NCBI RefSeq assembly: GCF_036898465.1 | Contig: NZ_JARUMJ010000001.1 | Coordinates: 6,324,001 to 6,388,000, forward strand | Length of the DNA stretch: 64,000 bases | Direction: 5' to 3' | Source of the DNA: Streptomyces sp. B21-105 | Lineage (GTDB): Bacteria > Actinomycetota > Actinomycetes > Streptomycetales > Streptomycetaceae | In this document: one piece after another, positions 26,582 to 36,365 of the stretch | How positions within the stretch are numbered: the first letter of the stretch is position 1 | Layout: every line of letters starts with the position of its first letter | The notes under the pieces: generated by a model | Databases searched by the model: none | What the model was told of the DNA's origin: nothing | Seen by the model: only the letters and a program-made list of their open reading frames with translations | Made by a program: the position numbers and the translations under genes

Positions 26582-29113
26582 TCAGGCGGGCCGTAGCCAC
26601 ACGGTCGCCAGCGGGGGCAGCGTCAGCCGGATGCTCGCCGGCCGGCCGTGCGCGCCCTGCGGCTCCGGCTTGACCGGGTCGGGGTGGCCGACGCCGCTGC
26701 CGCCGAACCGTTCGGCGTCGGTGTTGAGGACCTCGTGCCAGGCCGGGACGTCGGCCGGCACGCCCAGCCGGTAGTCCTGGCGGACGACGGGGGACAGGTT
26801 GGAGACGGACAGCAGCAAGGAGCCCTCGGCGTCGCGCCTCAGGAAGGCGAAGACGTTGTCCTCGGCCGCGTCCCCGACCACCCACTCGAAACCCGCCGGG
26901 TCGGTGTCCCGCTGCCAGAGGGCGGGGACCGCCCGGTAGACGGCGTTGAGGTCGCGGACCAGGTCCCGCACGCCCCGGTGGTCGGCCTCCGCCCCGTACC
27001 CCGGATCCAGCAGCCACCAGTCGGGCCCGTGCGCCTCGGACCACTCCGCCCCCTGCGCGAACTCCTGCCCCATGAAGAGGAGTTGCTTGCCGGGATGGGC
27101 CCACATGTACGCCAGGTACGCCCGCAGGCCGGCGCGCTGCCGCCACCAGTCGCCGGGCATCTTCGACACCAGCGACCGCTTGCCGTGCACGACCTCGTCG
27201 TGGGAGATCGGCAGCACGTAGTTCTCGCTGTACGCGTACACCATCGAGAACGTCATCTCGTGGTGGTGGTACCTGCGGTGCACCGGCTCGTGGCTCATGT
27301 ACGTGAGCGAGTCGTGCATCCAGCCCATGTTCCACTTCAGCCCGAAACCGAGCCCCCCCAAGCCGCTGGGGCCGAAGTGGTGGGTGGCGCGGGTCACCCC
27401 GTCCCAGGCGGTGGACTCCTCGGCGATCGTCACGACGCCCGGGTTGCGGCGGTACACCGTCGCGTTCATCTCCTGGAGGAACGCCACCGCGTCCAGGTTC
27501 TCCCGGCCGCCGTGCTCGTTCGGCGTCCACTGGCCGGCCTCGCGCGAGTAGTCGAGGTAGAGCATCGAGGCGACGGCGTCCACCCGCAGGCCGTCGATGT
27601 GGAACTCCTCGCACCAGTACGTGGCGTTCGCCACCAGGAAGTTGCGCACCTCACGCCGGCCGAAGTCGAACTCCAGCGTCCCCCAGTCGGGGTGGGCGGC
27701 GCGCAACGGGTCGGCGTGCTCGTACAGCGGCCGCCCGTCGAACTCGGCGAGGGCCCACTCGTCGCGCGGGAAGTGCGCCGGCACCCAGTCCATCAGGACC
27801 CCGATGCCGGCCCGGTGCAGCGCGTCCACCAGGTACCTGAAGTCGTCCGGTGTGCCGAGCCGGGCGGTGGGCGCGTAGAAACCGGTGACCTGATAACCCC
27901 AGGACCCGCCGAAGGGATGCTCGGCGACCGGCATCAGCTCGACGTGCGTGAAGCCGAGGTCCTTCACATAGGCGGGCAGCTGCTCGGCGAGCTGGCGATA
28001 CGTCAGTCCCGGTCGCCAGGACGCCAGATGAAGCTCGTACACGGAGAACGGGGCTTCGTGCACGGGTATCCCGGCCCGCCCGGCCAGCCACTCGGCGTCG
28101 CCCCACTCGTACCGCGAGGCGTCCACGACCGACGACGTGGCCGGCGGGACCTCGGTGCGCCGCGCCATCGGGTCGGCGCGCAGGGTGTGCGAGCCGTCCG
28201 GGCGGGTGATGTCGAACTTGTACAGCGCGCCCTCGCCGACCCCCGGCACGAACAGCTCCCACACCCCGGACGAGCCGAGGGACCGCATCGGACACCCGGT
28301 GGAGTCCCAGTAGTTGAACGTGCCCGCCAGCCGGACGCCGCGCGCGTTCGGGGCCCACACCGCGAAGCTTGTGCCGCTCACGCCCTGGTGGGTCCTCGGG
28401 TGCGCGCCGAGCACGGTCCACAGCTGCTCGTGCCGGCCCTCGCCGATCAGGTGCAGGTCCAGCTCACCCAGGGTGGGCCGGAAACGGTAGGAGTCCTCGG
28501 TCTCCACCATCGTGTCCTCGTACGTCACGAGGAGCCGGTAGTCCGGCGGGGCCCCGGTGAGCGGCAGCAGAGCGGAGAAGAACCCGTCGCCGTCGTCGTG
28601 GAGCCGGGCCCGCAGCTCACCGGACACCACCTCCACGGACCGCGCGTACGGGCGCAGCACCCGGAACACCACCCCGCCCGGCGCGGGGTGCGCGCCCAGC
28701 ACCGAGTGCGGGTCGTGGTGCGTGCCCTCAAGCAGACGCGCACGGTCGGCGGCGTCCGGGGCACTTTGGAACTCCACGACCGCCTCCGGCGAGGGGGCGG
28801 CGTCCTGGGTGCTCCGGGATTCCGTGATCGTCCCGGGCGAGGGGTCTGCCTCCGGCAGGGGGGCCGGCCGCGCAGAGGGGGGTGCCTGCGACGGGGGGAC
28901 TGTCCTCGGCAGGGGATGCTCCTCCGGCCGGGGGTCCGCCTCCGCTGAGGAGGCTGCCTGCGGCAGGGGGGCCGCCTGTGGTGAAGTGCCCGTCCCCGGT
29001 GAGCCGTCCGCTGTCGGGGAGCGGTGCGCCTCCGGGACGGAGGAGCCCGCCGGTGGTGCGGCGGGGGGCTTGCTGTTCTGCGTGGCGGCCTTCTCGACCT
29101 TCTTCGGGGTCAC
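26582..29113 (-). CDS. glgB: 1,4-alpha-glucan branching enzyme
   Basis: The 843-residue GH13 enzyme makes alpha-1,6 branches in the alpha-glucan produced by GlgE. It has a CBM48 domain, then the GH13 barrel with nucleophile Asp in [12 protein letters not shown], general acid Glu in TIAEESTAW and Asp in [11 protein letters not shown], and a C-terminal beta domain ending at VWLRPA. The first 120 residues are a Pro/Ala/Ser/Glu-rich tail (repeated PLPEADPSP- and PAPP-type stretches) absent from the catalytic fold, so this protein is longer than the usual about 730. It is the last gene of the leftward glgE-treS-mak-glgB group; 13 bp separate it from mak. Confidence 0.95.
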   Translation of the reverse strand: MTPKKVEKAATQNSKPPAAPPAGSSVPEAHRSPTADGSPGTGTSPQAAPLPQAASSAEADPRPEEHPLPRTVPPSQAPPSARPAPLPEADPSPGTITESRSTQDAAPSPEAVVEFQSAPDAADRARLLEGTHHDPHSVLGAHPAPGGVVFRVLRPYARSVEVVSGELRARLHDDGDGFFSALLPLTGAPPDYRLLVTYEDTMVETEDSYRFRPTLGELDLHLIGEGRHEQLWTVLGAHPRTHQGVSGTSFAVWAPNARGVRLAGTFNYWDSTGCPMRSLGSSGVWELFVPGVGEGALYKFDITRPDGSHTLRADPMARRTEVPPATSSVVDASRYEWGDAEWLAGRAGIPVHEAPFSVYELHLASWRPGLTYRQLAEQLPAYVKDLGFTHVELMPVAEHPFGGSWGYQVTGFYAPTARLGTPDDFRYLVDALHRAGIGVLMDWVPAHFPRDEWALAEFDGRPLYEHADPLRAAHPDWGTLEFDFGRREVRNFLVANATYWCEEFHIDGLRVDAVASMLYLDYSREAGQWTPNEHGGRENLDAVAFLQEMNATVYRRNPGVVTIAEESTAWDGVTRATHHFGPSGLGGLGFGLKWNMGWMHDSLTYMSHEPVHRRYHHHEMTFSMVYAYSENYVLPISHDEVVHGKRSLVSKMPGDWWRQRAGLRAYLAYMWAHPGKQLLFMGQEFAQGAEWSEAHGPDWWLLDPGYGAEADHRGVRDLVRDLNAVYRAVPALWQRDTDPAGFEWVVGDAAEDNVFAFLRRDAEGSLLLSVSNLSPVVRQDYRLGVPADVPAWHEVLNTDAERFGGSGVGHPDPVKPEPQGAHGRPASIRLTLPPLATVWLRPA

Positions 29114-29126
29114 GTGCGGAGCCTCC

Positions 29127-30515
29127 TCAAGGCAGGTCGGGGGGTGCGGCGAGGCGTCGTATCGCGGACAGCGGCACGGGGAGCCAGTCCGGCCGGTGCC
29201 GGGCCTCGTAGACGACCTCGTAGATCGCCTTGTCCGTCTCGTACGCCCGCAGCAGCACGGGGTCGGTCCGCGGGTCGACGCCCGCCGCCTCGGCGTACCC
29301 CGAGCAGTAGGCCGCCCGGCAGGCGTGCGCCCAGCCCGGGGCCGGCGGGTCGGCGGAGTGGGCCGCGTAGTCGAAGGAGCGCAGCATGCCCGCCACGTCC
29401 CGCACGGCCGGCTGCGGCATCCGGCGCTCGCCCAGCGGTCTGGCCGGCTCGCCCTCGAAGTCGATCAGCGACCACTCGCCCGAGGCGGCGCGCAGGCACT
29501 GCCCGAGATGCAGGTCGCCGTGGACGCGCTGGGCGGTCCAGGTGCGGCCCTCGGCCGCGAGGTCGGCCAGCGCGGTGAAGGCGGTGCGCAGCGCGGGTGC
29601 GTACGGACGCAGCGCGGGCACCGCCTGCGCCGCCGCGTCGAGCCGCTCGATCATGCCGCGCACCGCCGGCCCCGTCTGCGCCTGCCCCAGCGTCGCCGTG
29701 GGCAGCGCCCGGGCCAGCGCCCCGTGCACCTCGGCCGTGGCCCGGCCCAGCGCCCGTGCCTCGGCGGCGAAGTCCTCGCCCTTGGCCAGTTCCCGCAGCG
29801 CCAGCTCCCAGCCGTCCGCCGCGCCCTGCACATACGGCTGGAGCACGGCCAGGACGTACGACTCGTCCTCGCTCCCGTCGCCGCCGAGGTCCGCGTGCAT
29901 CCACGCGGTCGGCGCGGGCACCCGGGGGCAGCCCTCGCGGGCCAGCGCCAGCGGCAGCTCCAGGTCCGGGTTGACGCCGGGCACGACCCTGCGCAACAGC
30001 TTCAGGATGAACGTATCTCCGTAGACGACGGACGAATTCGACTGCTCGCCCGTCAGCCGGCGCGGGACCAGTCCCGACCGGATCTCCTGCTGCGGGTCGC
30101 GCTCGCAGTGCAGCGCGCCGATCCGCGTCCCGGTGCGCAGCGCCTCCAGCAGCAGCTCGGCCGGCCGGGTGTCGTACAGCGCGTCATAGGCGGTCCGCCC
30201 GGTCAGCGGCCCCTGGGTGACGTGCCCGATCAGCGCGGGGGCCAGCCGGGGCGGCAGGGCCTCGCGGACGCCGATCAGCAGCTGGTAGCAGTCGCCCGGG
30301 GCCGCGCCCTGCCGGGCACGCACCAGCAGGTGGTACAGGCCCAGCCTGGATCCGGCGGGCAGCAGTTCGGTTGCCGCCACCAGCGAGAACCCGGTGACCG
30401 GACGCCCCTTGCCGGCGAACCAGCGCTGCCGGGGCAGCCACTCGCGCAGCAGGGGGTCCAGTGACGCGAGGAGGCCGGGGCTCGTCTTGCCGGAGAGTGT
30501 GACAGTTTCCGCCAT
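29127..30515 (-). CDS. mak: Maltokinase
   Basis: The 462-residue cytosolic kinase phosphorylates maltose to maltose 1-phosphate with ATP (also known as Pep2). It has an aminoglycoside-kinase-like fold: the N-terminal lobe with [15 protein letters not shown], the phosphotransferase catalytic loop [11 protein letters not shown] (Asp in HGDLH) and the metal-binding Asp in [16 protein letters not shown], all diagnostic of bacterial maltokinases. The ATG at 30515 has AAAGGAA upstream. It uses the maltose made by TreS, encoded 107 bp upstream, and supplies GlgE with its donor. Confidence 0.94.
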   Translation of the reverse strand: MAETVTLSGKTSPGLLASLDPLLREWLPRQRWFAGKGRPVTGFSLVAATELLPAGSRLGLYHLLVRARQGAAPGDCYQLLIGVREALPPRLAPALIGHVTQGPLTGRTAYDALYDTRPAELLLEALRTGTRIGALHCERDPQQEIRSGLVPRRLTGEQSNSSVVYGDTFILKLLRRVVPGVNPDLELPLALAREGCPRVPAPTAWMHADLGGDGSEDESYVLAVLQPYVQGAADGWELALRELAKGEDFAAEARALGRATAEVHGALARALPTATLGQAQTGPAVRGMIERLDAAAQAVPALRPYAPALRTAFTALADLAAEGRTWTAQRVHGDLHLGQCLRAASGEWSLIDFEGEPARPLGERRMPQPAVRDVAGMLRSFDYAAHSADPPAPGWAHACRAAYCSGYAEAAGVDPRTDPVLLRAYETDKAIYEVVYEARHRPDWLPVPLSAIRRLAAPPDLP

Positions 30516-30622
30516 TACGTCACATTCCTTTCCCCGGGGGGTCGGGGTGTTACTGATGCGTGCCCCGGGCGGGACAGGGGAAACCGCCCCGCCGACGGGG
30601 TTCTGGGCCGGGTGCCGGCGCC

Positions 30623-32319
<1,697 letters not shown>

Positions 32320-32323
<4 letters not shown>

Positions 32324-34584
32324 GATGTGGGTGACCCTCCGCTCTGCGGGTAGGACGGTCGCAGGACGGTGAACACGTGCGCGGGCCGGGTGCCCGGTTC
32401 GAGGCGCACGTAGTTGGTCCTGCCCCAGTGGTAGGTCTCGCCGGTGAGCTCGTCGCGCACCGGCACCGACTCGTGCCAGTCCAGGCCGAGTTGCGGCATG
32501 TCCAACGAGACCGTGGCCTCCTGGGTGTGGTGGGGGTCGAGGTTGACGACCACCAGAACCGTGTTCGATCCGCTGCTGTCCGAGCTGGTCTTCGAGTAGG
32601 CGATCACCGCTTCCTTGTCGGTGTGGTGAAAGTGCAGGTTGCGCAGTCGGTGGAGGGCGGGGTTGGCGCGTCGGATGGTGTTGAGGCGGGTGATGAGGGG
32701 GGCGATGGTGCGGCCCTCGCGTTCGGCTGCCTCCCAGTCGCGGGAGGTGAGCTGGTACTTCTCGGAGTCGAGGTATTCCTCGCCGCCCTCGCGCAGGGGG
32801 GTGTTCTCGCAGAGTTCGTAGCCGCTGTACACGCCCCAGGTGGGGGAGAGGGTGGCGGCCAGGACGGCGCGGGCCTCGAAGGCGGGCCGGCCGCCGTGCT
32901 GGAGGTGGGCGGGCAGGATGTCGGGGGTGTTGGCGAAGAAGTTGGGCCGCATGTACGAGGCGGCCTGCCCCGACAGCTCGGTGAGGTACTCGGTCAGCTC
33001 GTCCTTGGTGGTACGCCAGGTGAAGTACGTGTAGGACTGCTGGAAGCCGATCTGGGCGAGGGCGTGCATCATCGCGGGCCGGGTGAACGCCTCGGCCAGG
33101 AAGATCACGTCGGGGTCGGCGCCGTTGATCTCGGCGATGACGCGTTCCCAGAACACCACGGGTTTGGTGTGGGGGTTGTCGACGCGGAAGATCCGCACGC
33201 CGTGGCCCATCCAGTGCCGCAGCACCCGCACGGTCTCGGCGATCAGGCCCTTCATGTCGGCGTCGAAGGCGACGGGGTAGATGTCCTGGTACTTCTTCGG
33301 CGGGTTCTCGGCGTGGGCGATGGTGCCGTCGGGGCGGTGGTGGAACCACTCGGGGTGCTTGTCGACCCAGGGGTGGTCGGGGGAGCACTGCAGGGCGAAG
33401 TCGAGGGCGATCTCCAGGCCGAGCGCGCGGGCCTGCCCGACGAACCGGGCGAAGTCCTCCAGGGTGCCCAGTGCGGGGTGGACGGCGTCGTGGCCGCCTT
33501 CGGGGGAGCCGATCGCCCAGGGCACGCCGACGTCGTCGGGGCGTGCGTCGAGGGTGTTGTTGCGGCCTTTGCGGAAGGTGGCGCCGATGGGGTGGACGGG
33601 GGGGAGGTAGACGACGTCGAAGCCCATCGCGGCGATCGCTGGGAGCCGGCGGGCGGCGGTGCGGAACGTGCCGTGGGGCTGCTCGGGGGTGCCCTCGGAA
33701 CGGGGGAAGAACTCGTACCAGGCCCCGTACAGGGCGCGTTCGCGTTCCACCAGCAGCGGCAGCGGCTCCGCTGCGGTCACCAGCTCCCGCAGCGGAAACC
33801 GCGCCAGCACCTCGTCCACCTCCGGCGTCAACGCCGCCGCCAGCCGGGCCACGGGGGGACGGCTCTCGTCGCGCAGGGCGTCGACGGCGATCAGCACCGC
33901 CTTGCGCTCCGGGCCGCTCGGCACACCGTCCGCCGCCCGCTCGTACAGACGGGCGCCCTCCTCGAGGACCGACTCCGTGTCCATCCCGGCGGGCACCTTC
34001 ACACCGGCGTGGTGCCGCCACGTGGAGACCGGGTCCCCCCAGGCCTCCACGGTGTACGTCCAGCGGCCGGTCGCGTCCGGGGTGACGTCCGCGCCCCAGC
34101 GGTCGGTGCCGGGGGCGAGTTCGCGCATCGGCGTCCAGGGCCCGGGGACGCCGTCCGGATTCCGCAGGACGACGTTGGCGGCGACGGCGTCGTGCCCTTC
34201 GCGGAACACGGTCGCCGAGACCTCGAACGTCTCGCCGACGACCGCCTTCGCGGGCCGTCGTCCCTGCTGGACCATCGGAAGGACGTCGAGGACGGGGATG
34301 CGCCCGACGGCGGTGGCCGCGCCGGCCTCGCCCCGTGGGGCGGCGGCGTGCGTGCGACCGGGGGGCATTGCGGGCTCGGTGGGCTCGGCCGGCTTGGCGC
34401 TCTTCGCCGGCTTCGCGCTCCCGGCGCCCTTGGAGCGCTTCGCGTTCTTCGGTTCCTTGGCGTCGGTACGGCCCTTGGCGTCGGTACGGCCCTTGGCGTC
34501 GCTACGGCCCTTGGCGTCCACAGGGTCCCTGACGTCCTTGGGGGTCTTCTTGGGGGGTGTTGACGGGTGGTGCCTGGCTGGCAT
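32320..34584 (-). CDS. glgE: Maltose-1-phosphate alpha-1,4-glucan maltosyltransferase
   Basis: The 754-residue GH13_3 enzyme extends alpha-1,4-glucan by maltosyl units from maltose 1-phosphate. The catalytic nucleophile is the Asp in [14 protein letters not shown], the acid/base is the Glu in [11 protein letters not shown], and [13 protein letters not shown] holds the third carboxylate. The first about 90 residues form a basic, disordered tail with tandem DAKGRTD-type repeats and [11 protein letters not shown] stretches, so the protein is longer than the usual about 660-700. The ATG at 34584 has AGGAG 5 nt upstream. It heads the glgE-treS-mak-glgB operon. Its promoter must lie in the 34585-34947 region next to the TnpB insertion. 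Confidence 0.95.
34456..34518. repeat. 18-bp tandem repeat inside the glgE N-terminus
   Basis: The unit CTTGGCGTCGGTACGGCC occurs at 34456-34473 and 34474-34491, once with one change at 34492-34509, and a half unit follows to 34518. On the coding strand each encodes Gly-Arg-Thr-Asp-Ala-Lys. Such in-frame repeats can change copy number between strains without frameshift. Confidence 0.85.
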
Positions 34585-34947
34585 GACCGCTCCTGTCCGC
34601 ATCAAGGGGGGTAGGCGGATGGATGTGGTGGGAGGTGGGTCCTGCGGGGGAGTACCGGAGGAGCCTTCCACCCTGTGCGGGTGAACAATCCGGCCCTTTG
34701 TTAACTCCTCACGCCGATATCCGACTCGGCGCGCCACGGCCTTGCCGGGCACACCACTGGCACCCTCTCGCGCGGAGCGAAGCCCCACAAGGTGGCCCAG
34801 CGGAGTGAAAGCGGGATTTTCGGCCCTTCGGCGCAGGGCTCCGGCCAGCCCCCGGCAAGGCCGACGCCGACGCCGGTACCGTCGTGACAGACGTGGACGC
34901 ACACTGCCGTGCGCCCATCACGCGAACGCGCAACACCGAGGTGGAAA
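34585..34947. promoter_or_regulatory. Gene-free leader of glgE with a long-range inverted repeat
   Basis: These 363 bp hold no credible gene. GGCCTTGCCGGG (34738-34749) and CCCGGCAAGGCC (34851-34862) are exact inverted copies 101 bp apart and could fold a large stem. The part next to glgE contains AT-richer GTTAACAAAG and ATTGTTCAC blocks (about 34685-34705), the likeliest promoter zone for the operon. Confidence 0.35.
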
Positions 34948-35110
34948 GTCAACCACCTGGCCCTGAAGGGCCAGGCTTGCAGGCAGAGTGAGAGCTGATG
35001 TCCCACTGTGGTTCCCTGCGTCCGGTACCGCTAGGCGGTACTGGGGCGGTTGACTGCGCCCCGCTGCCACACAGCATCGGCCCGGTGGGCGATATTGCGG
35101 GAGCCGTTGT
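34948..35110 (-). ncRNA. Putative guide (omega/reRNA) region at the TnpB right end
   Basis: TnpB guides are made from the 3' end of tnpB and the adjoining right end, with the guide segment beyond the element. Here the region past the tnpB stop (35031) holds a GTACCG-CCTAG-CGGTAC stem near 35023-35039 and a 9-bp hairpin at 34956-34975 (CCTGGCCCT / AGGGCCAGG, 2-nt loop) directly before GTTGAC. If the RNA ends there, the guide would be encoded by the bases leftwards from 34947. This is inferred from the family; no transcript evidence exists here. Confidence 0.35.
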
Positions 35111-36215
35111 GGTCCGCATGCAGCACGGTCCCGCAGGACCGGCATACGAACCGTGCTTGATCCACTCGGTTGGTCCGGTGGGTGTGCCAGCACTCCGAGC
35201 ACTGACGGGAGGTGTTGCGCGGGTCGACGTGGACCACGGGCACACCAGCCCGCTTGGCCTTGTACTCGACAAAGGAGCCGAGTTGGGCGAACGCCCAGGA
35301 GGAAAGCCGTGCCCGCTGGTCCTTCTTGGCCGTAACCCTCTGCCGGATACCGGTCAGGTCTTCCAGACCGATACCCCGCGAGGTGCGTTCAGCGGTGGTC
35401 ACGAGCTTCTTGGCGATGATGTGGTTGCGCTGGGTGGCGTACCGGGCCTCCTTGCGCCGCTGGCGCTTGAGGACGCGGGCCGCGCTCTTGGTGCGCTTCT
35501 TCTGCAGCTTCGAGCGCAGGTCACGCTTGCGCTGCCGGTACCGGTTGACCTGACGGCCGGACATGATCCGCCCGTCGCTGGTGGTGGCGATGTTGACGAT
35601 CCCGAGGTCTACGCCGAGGAAGCCGGTCGGCTCCGACACGGCCGGTTCGGGAATGTCGATGGTGGCGATGAGGAAGAACATGCCGTCCCGCATCACCAGG
35701 TCCGACTCCCCCTTGCGGGAGGCCAGGAGCTTCATCGCCTCGGGCGAGCACACGAACGGAACGCCCTTGAGCCGCCCGGCCACCGTCCAGATCGACACGG
35801 TCCGATCGTCCAGGTTCCAGGTCAGAATCCGGTCGTCGTACGGCTGCGCCGAGGTCTCACGGAAGCCGATCGGCTTCGACTCCACCTTGTTCCGCCGCTT
35901 CGAACCTTCCGGTCCGTAGTTCCCGGCCCGCAGGTTCGCCTTGAGTGTGGCGTAGGCATCACACACCTTCTTGACCGTGCGCACGGCGGCCTGCGCCCCG
36001 AGATCGAAGTCAGCCTTGATCCGGTGGTACACGGCATCCTGCAACACGTTCCGGCGTTGGAGGTCCTTCGCGAACGCCACCTCGGACGCCGCGTTCGCGG
36101 CCCGGTTACAGGCACGCAGGGTCGCCGCCAGTGCATCCGCGTCATGCGCGGACGCAGGCAACAATTTCACCTGCGCGACAATCTTCACGCAGAACAACCT
36201 AGTAGGGCCGATCAT
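35031..36215 (-). CDS. tnpB: TnpB RNA-guided nuclease
   Basis: The 394-residue protein is the OrfB/TnpB family, ancestor of Cas12. The split RuvC catalytic residues are all present: Asp203 (GVDLGIVNIAT), Glu285 (IGLEDLTGI) and Asp368 (HADHNGSRNIA). The zinc ribbon is intact with Cys339, Cys342, Cys358 and Cys361. The basic bridge-like segment around residues 225-260 (Arg/Lys-rich) also fits. The start is the ATG at 36215; a GTG at 36188 (residue 10) is also possible and has AGGTTG upstream. No transposase TnpA is nearby, so movement would depend on a partner elsewhere. It appears functional. Confidence 0.92.
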   Translation of the reverse strand: MIGPTRLFCVKIVAQVKLLPASAHDADALAATLRACNRAANAASEVAFAKDLQRRNVLQDAVYHRIKADFDLGAQAAVRTVKKVCDAYATLKANLRAGNYGPEGSKRRNKVESKPIGFRETSAQPYDDRILTWNLDDRTVSIWTVAGRLKGVPFVCSPEAMKLLASRKGESDLVMRDGMFFLIATIDIPEPAVSEPTGFLGVDLGIVNIATTSDGRIMSGRQVNRYRQRKRDLRSKLQKKRTKSAARVLKRQRRKEARYATQRNHIIAKKLVTTAERTSRGIGLEDLTGIRQRVTAKKDQRARLSSWAFAQLGSFVEYKAKRAGVPVVHVDPRNTSRQCSECWHTHRTNRVDQARFVCRSCGTVLHADHNGSRNIAHRADAVWQRGAVNRPSTA

Positions 36216-36326
36216 CGGAGGTCAACTTGCCGTCGAAGCACGGTCTTTCGCACTCGCGGCGAAATCCCGCCCGTTGCCCTGCTCCGCAGGAGCTTCGATT
36301 CTCCCCCGCAAGCGGAAGTACCCCCA

Positions 36327-36346
36327 CCCCGACCTGAAGGACGGGG
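36327..36346. other. Hairpin upstream of glgP, like a TnpB right-end stem
   Basis: CCCCG and CGGGG flank an inner CCT-GA-AGG stem with one mismatch on each side. The inner CTGAAGG (CCTTCAGG on the minus strand) is the same core as the hairpin at the right end of the TnpB element. It ends 10 bp before the glgP ribosome binding site and so could affect glgP translation or be the scar of an older element. Confidence 0.35.
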
Positions 36347-36365
36347 CATCCTCGAAGGAGATCAA

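Larger units (their letters stand above)
34948..36220 (-). mobile_element. Solo TnpB (IS200/IS605 superfamily, IS1341-type) element
   Basis: An intact tnpB without a tnpA sits between the divergent glgE and glgP genes. GTTGAC (minus strand) occurs exactly on both sides: at 36226-36221, just upstream of the tnpB start, and at 34953-34948, downstream of its stop. IS200/IS605 elements insert 3' of a short target motif and often end in a related one, so TTGAC may be the target-adjacent motif. A hairpin lies at the 3' side. The boundaries are inferred from these motifs and not from an empty site. Confidence 0.65.

Noticed and set aside
34998..36365. 456-residue N-terminal extension of glgP
   Set aside because: It runs antisense through tnpB; the phosphorylase similarity and ribosome binding site start at 36366.
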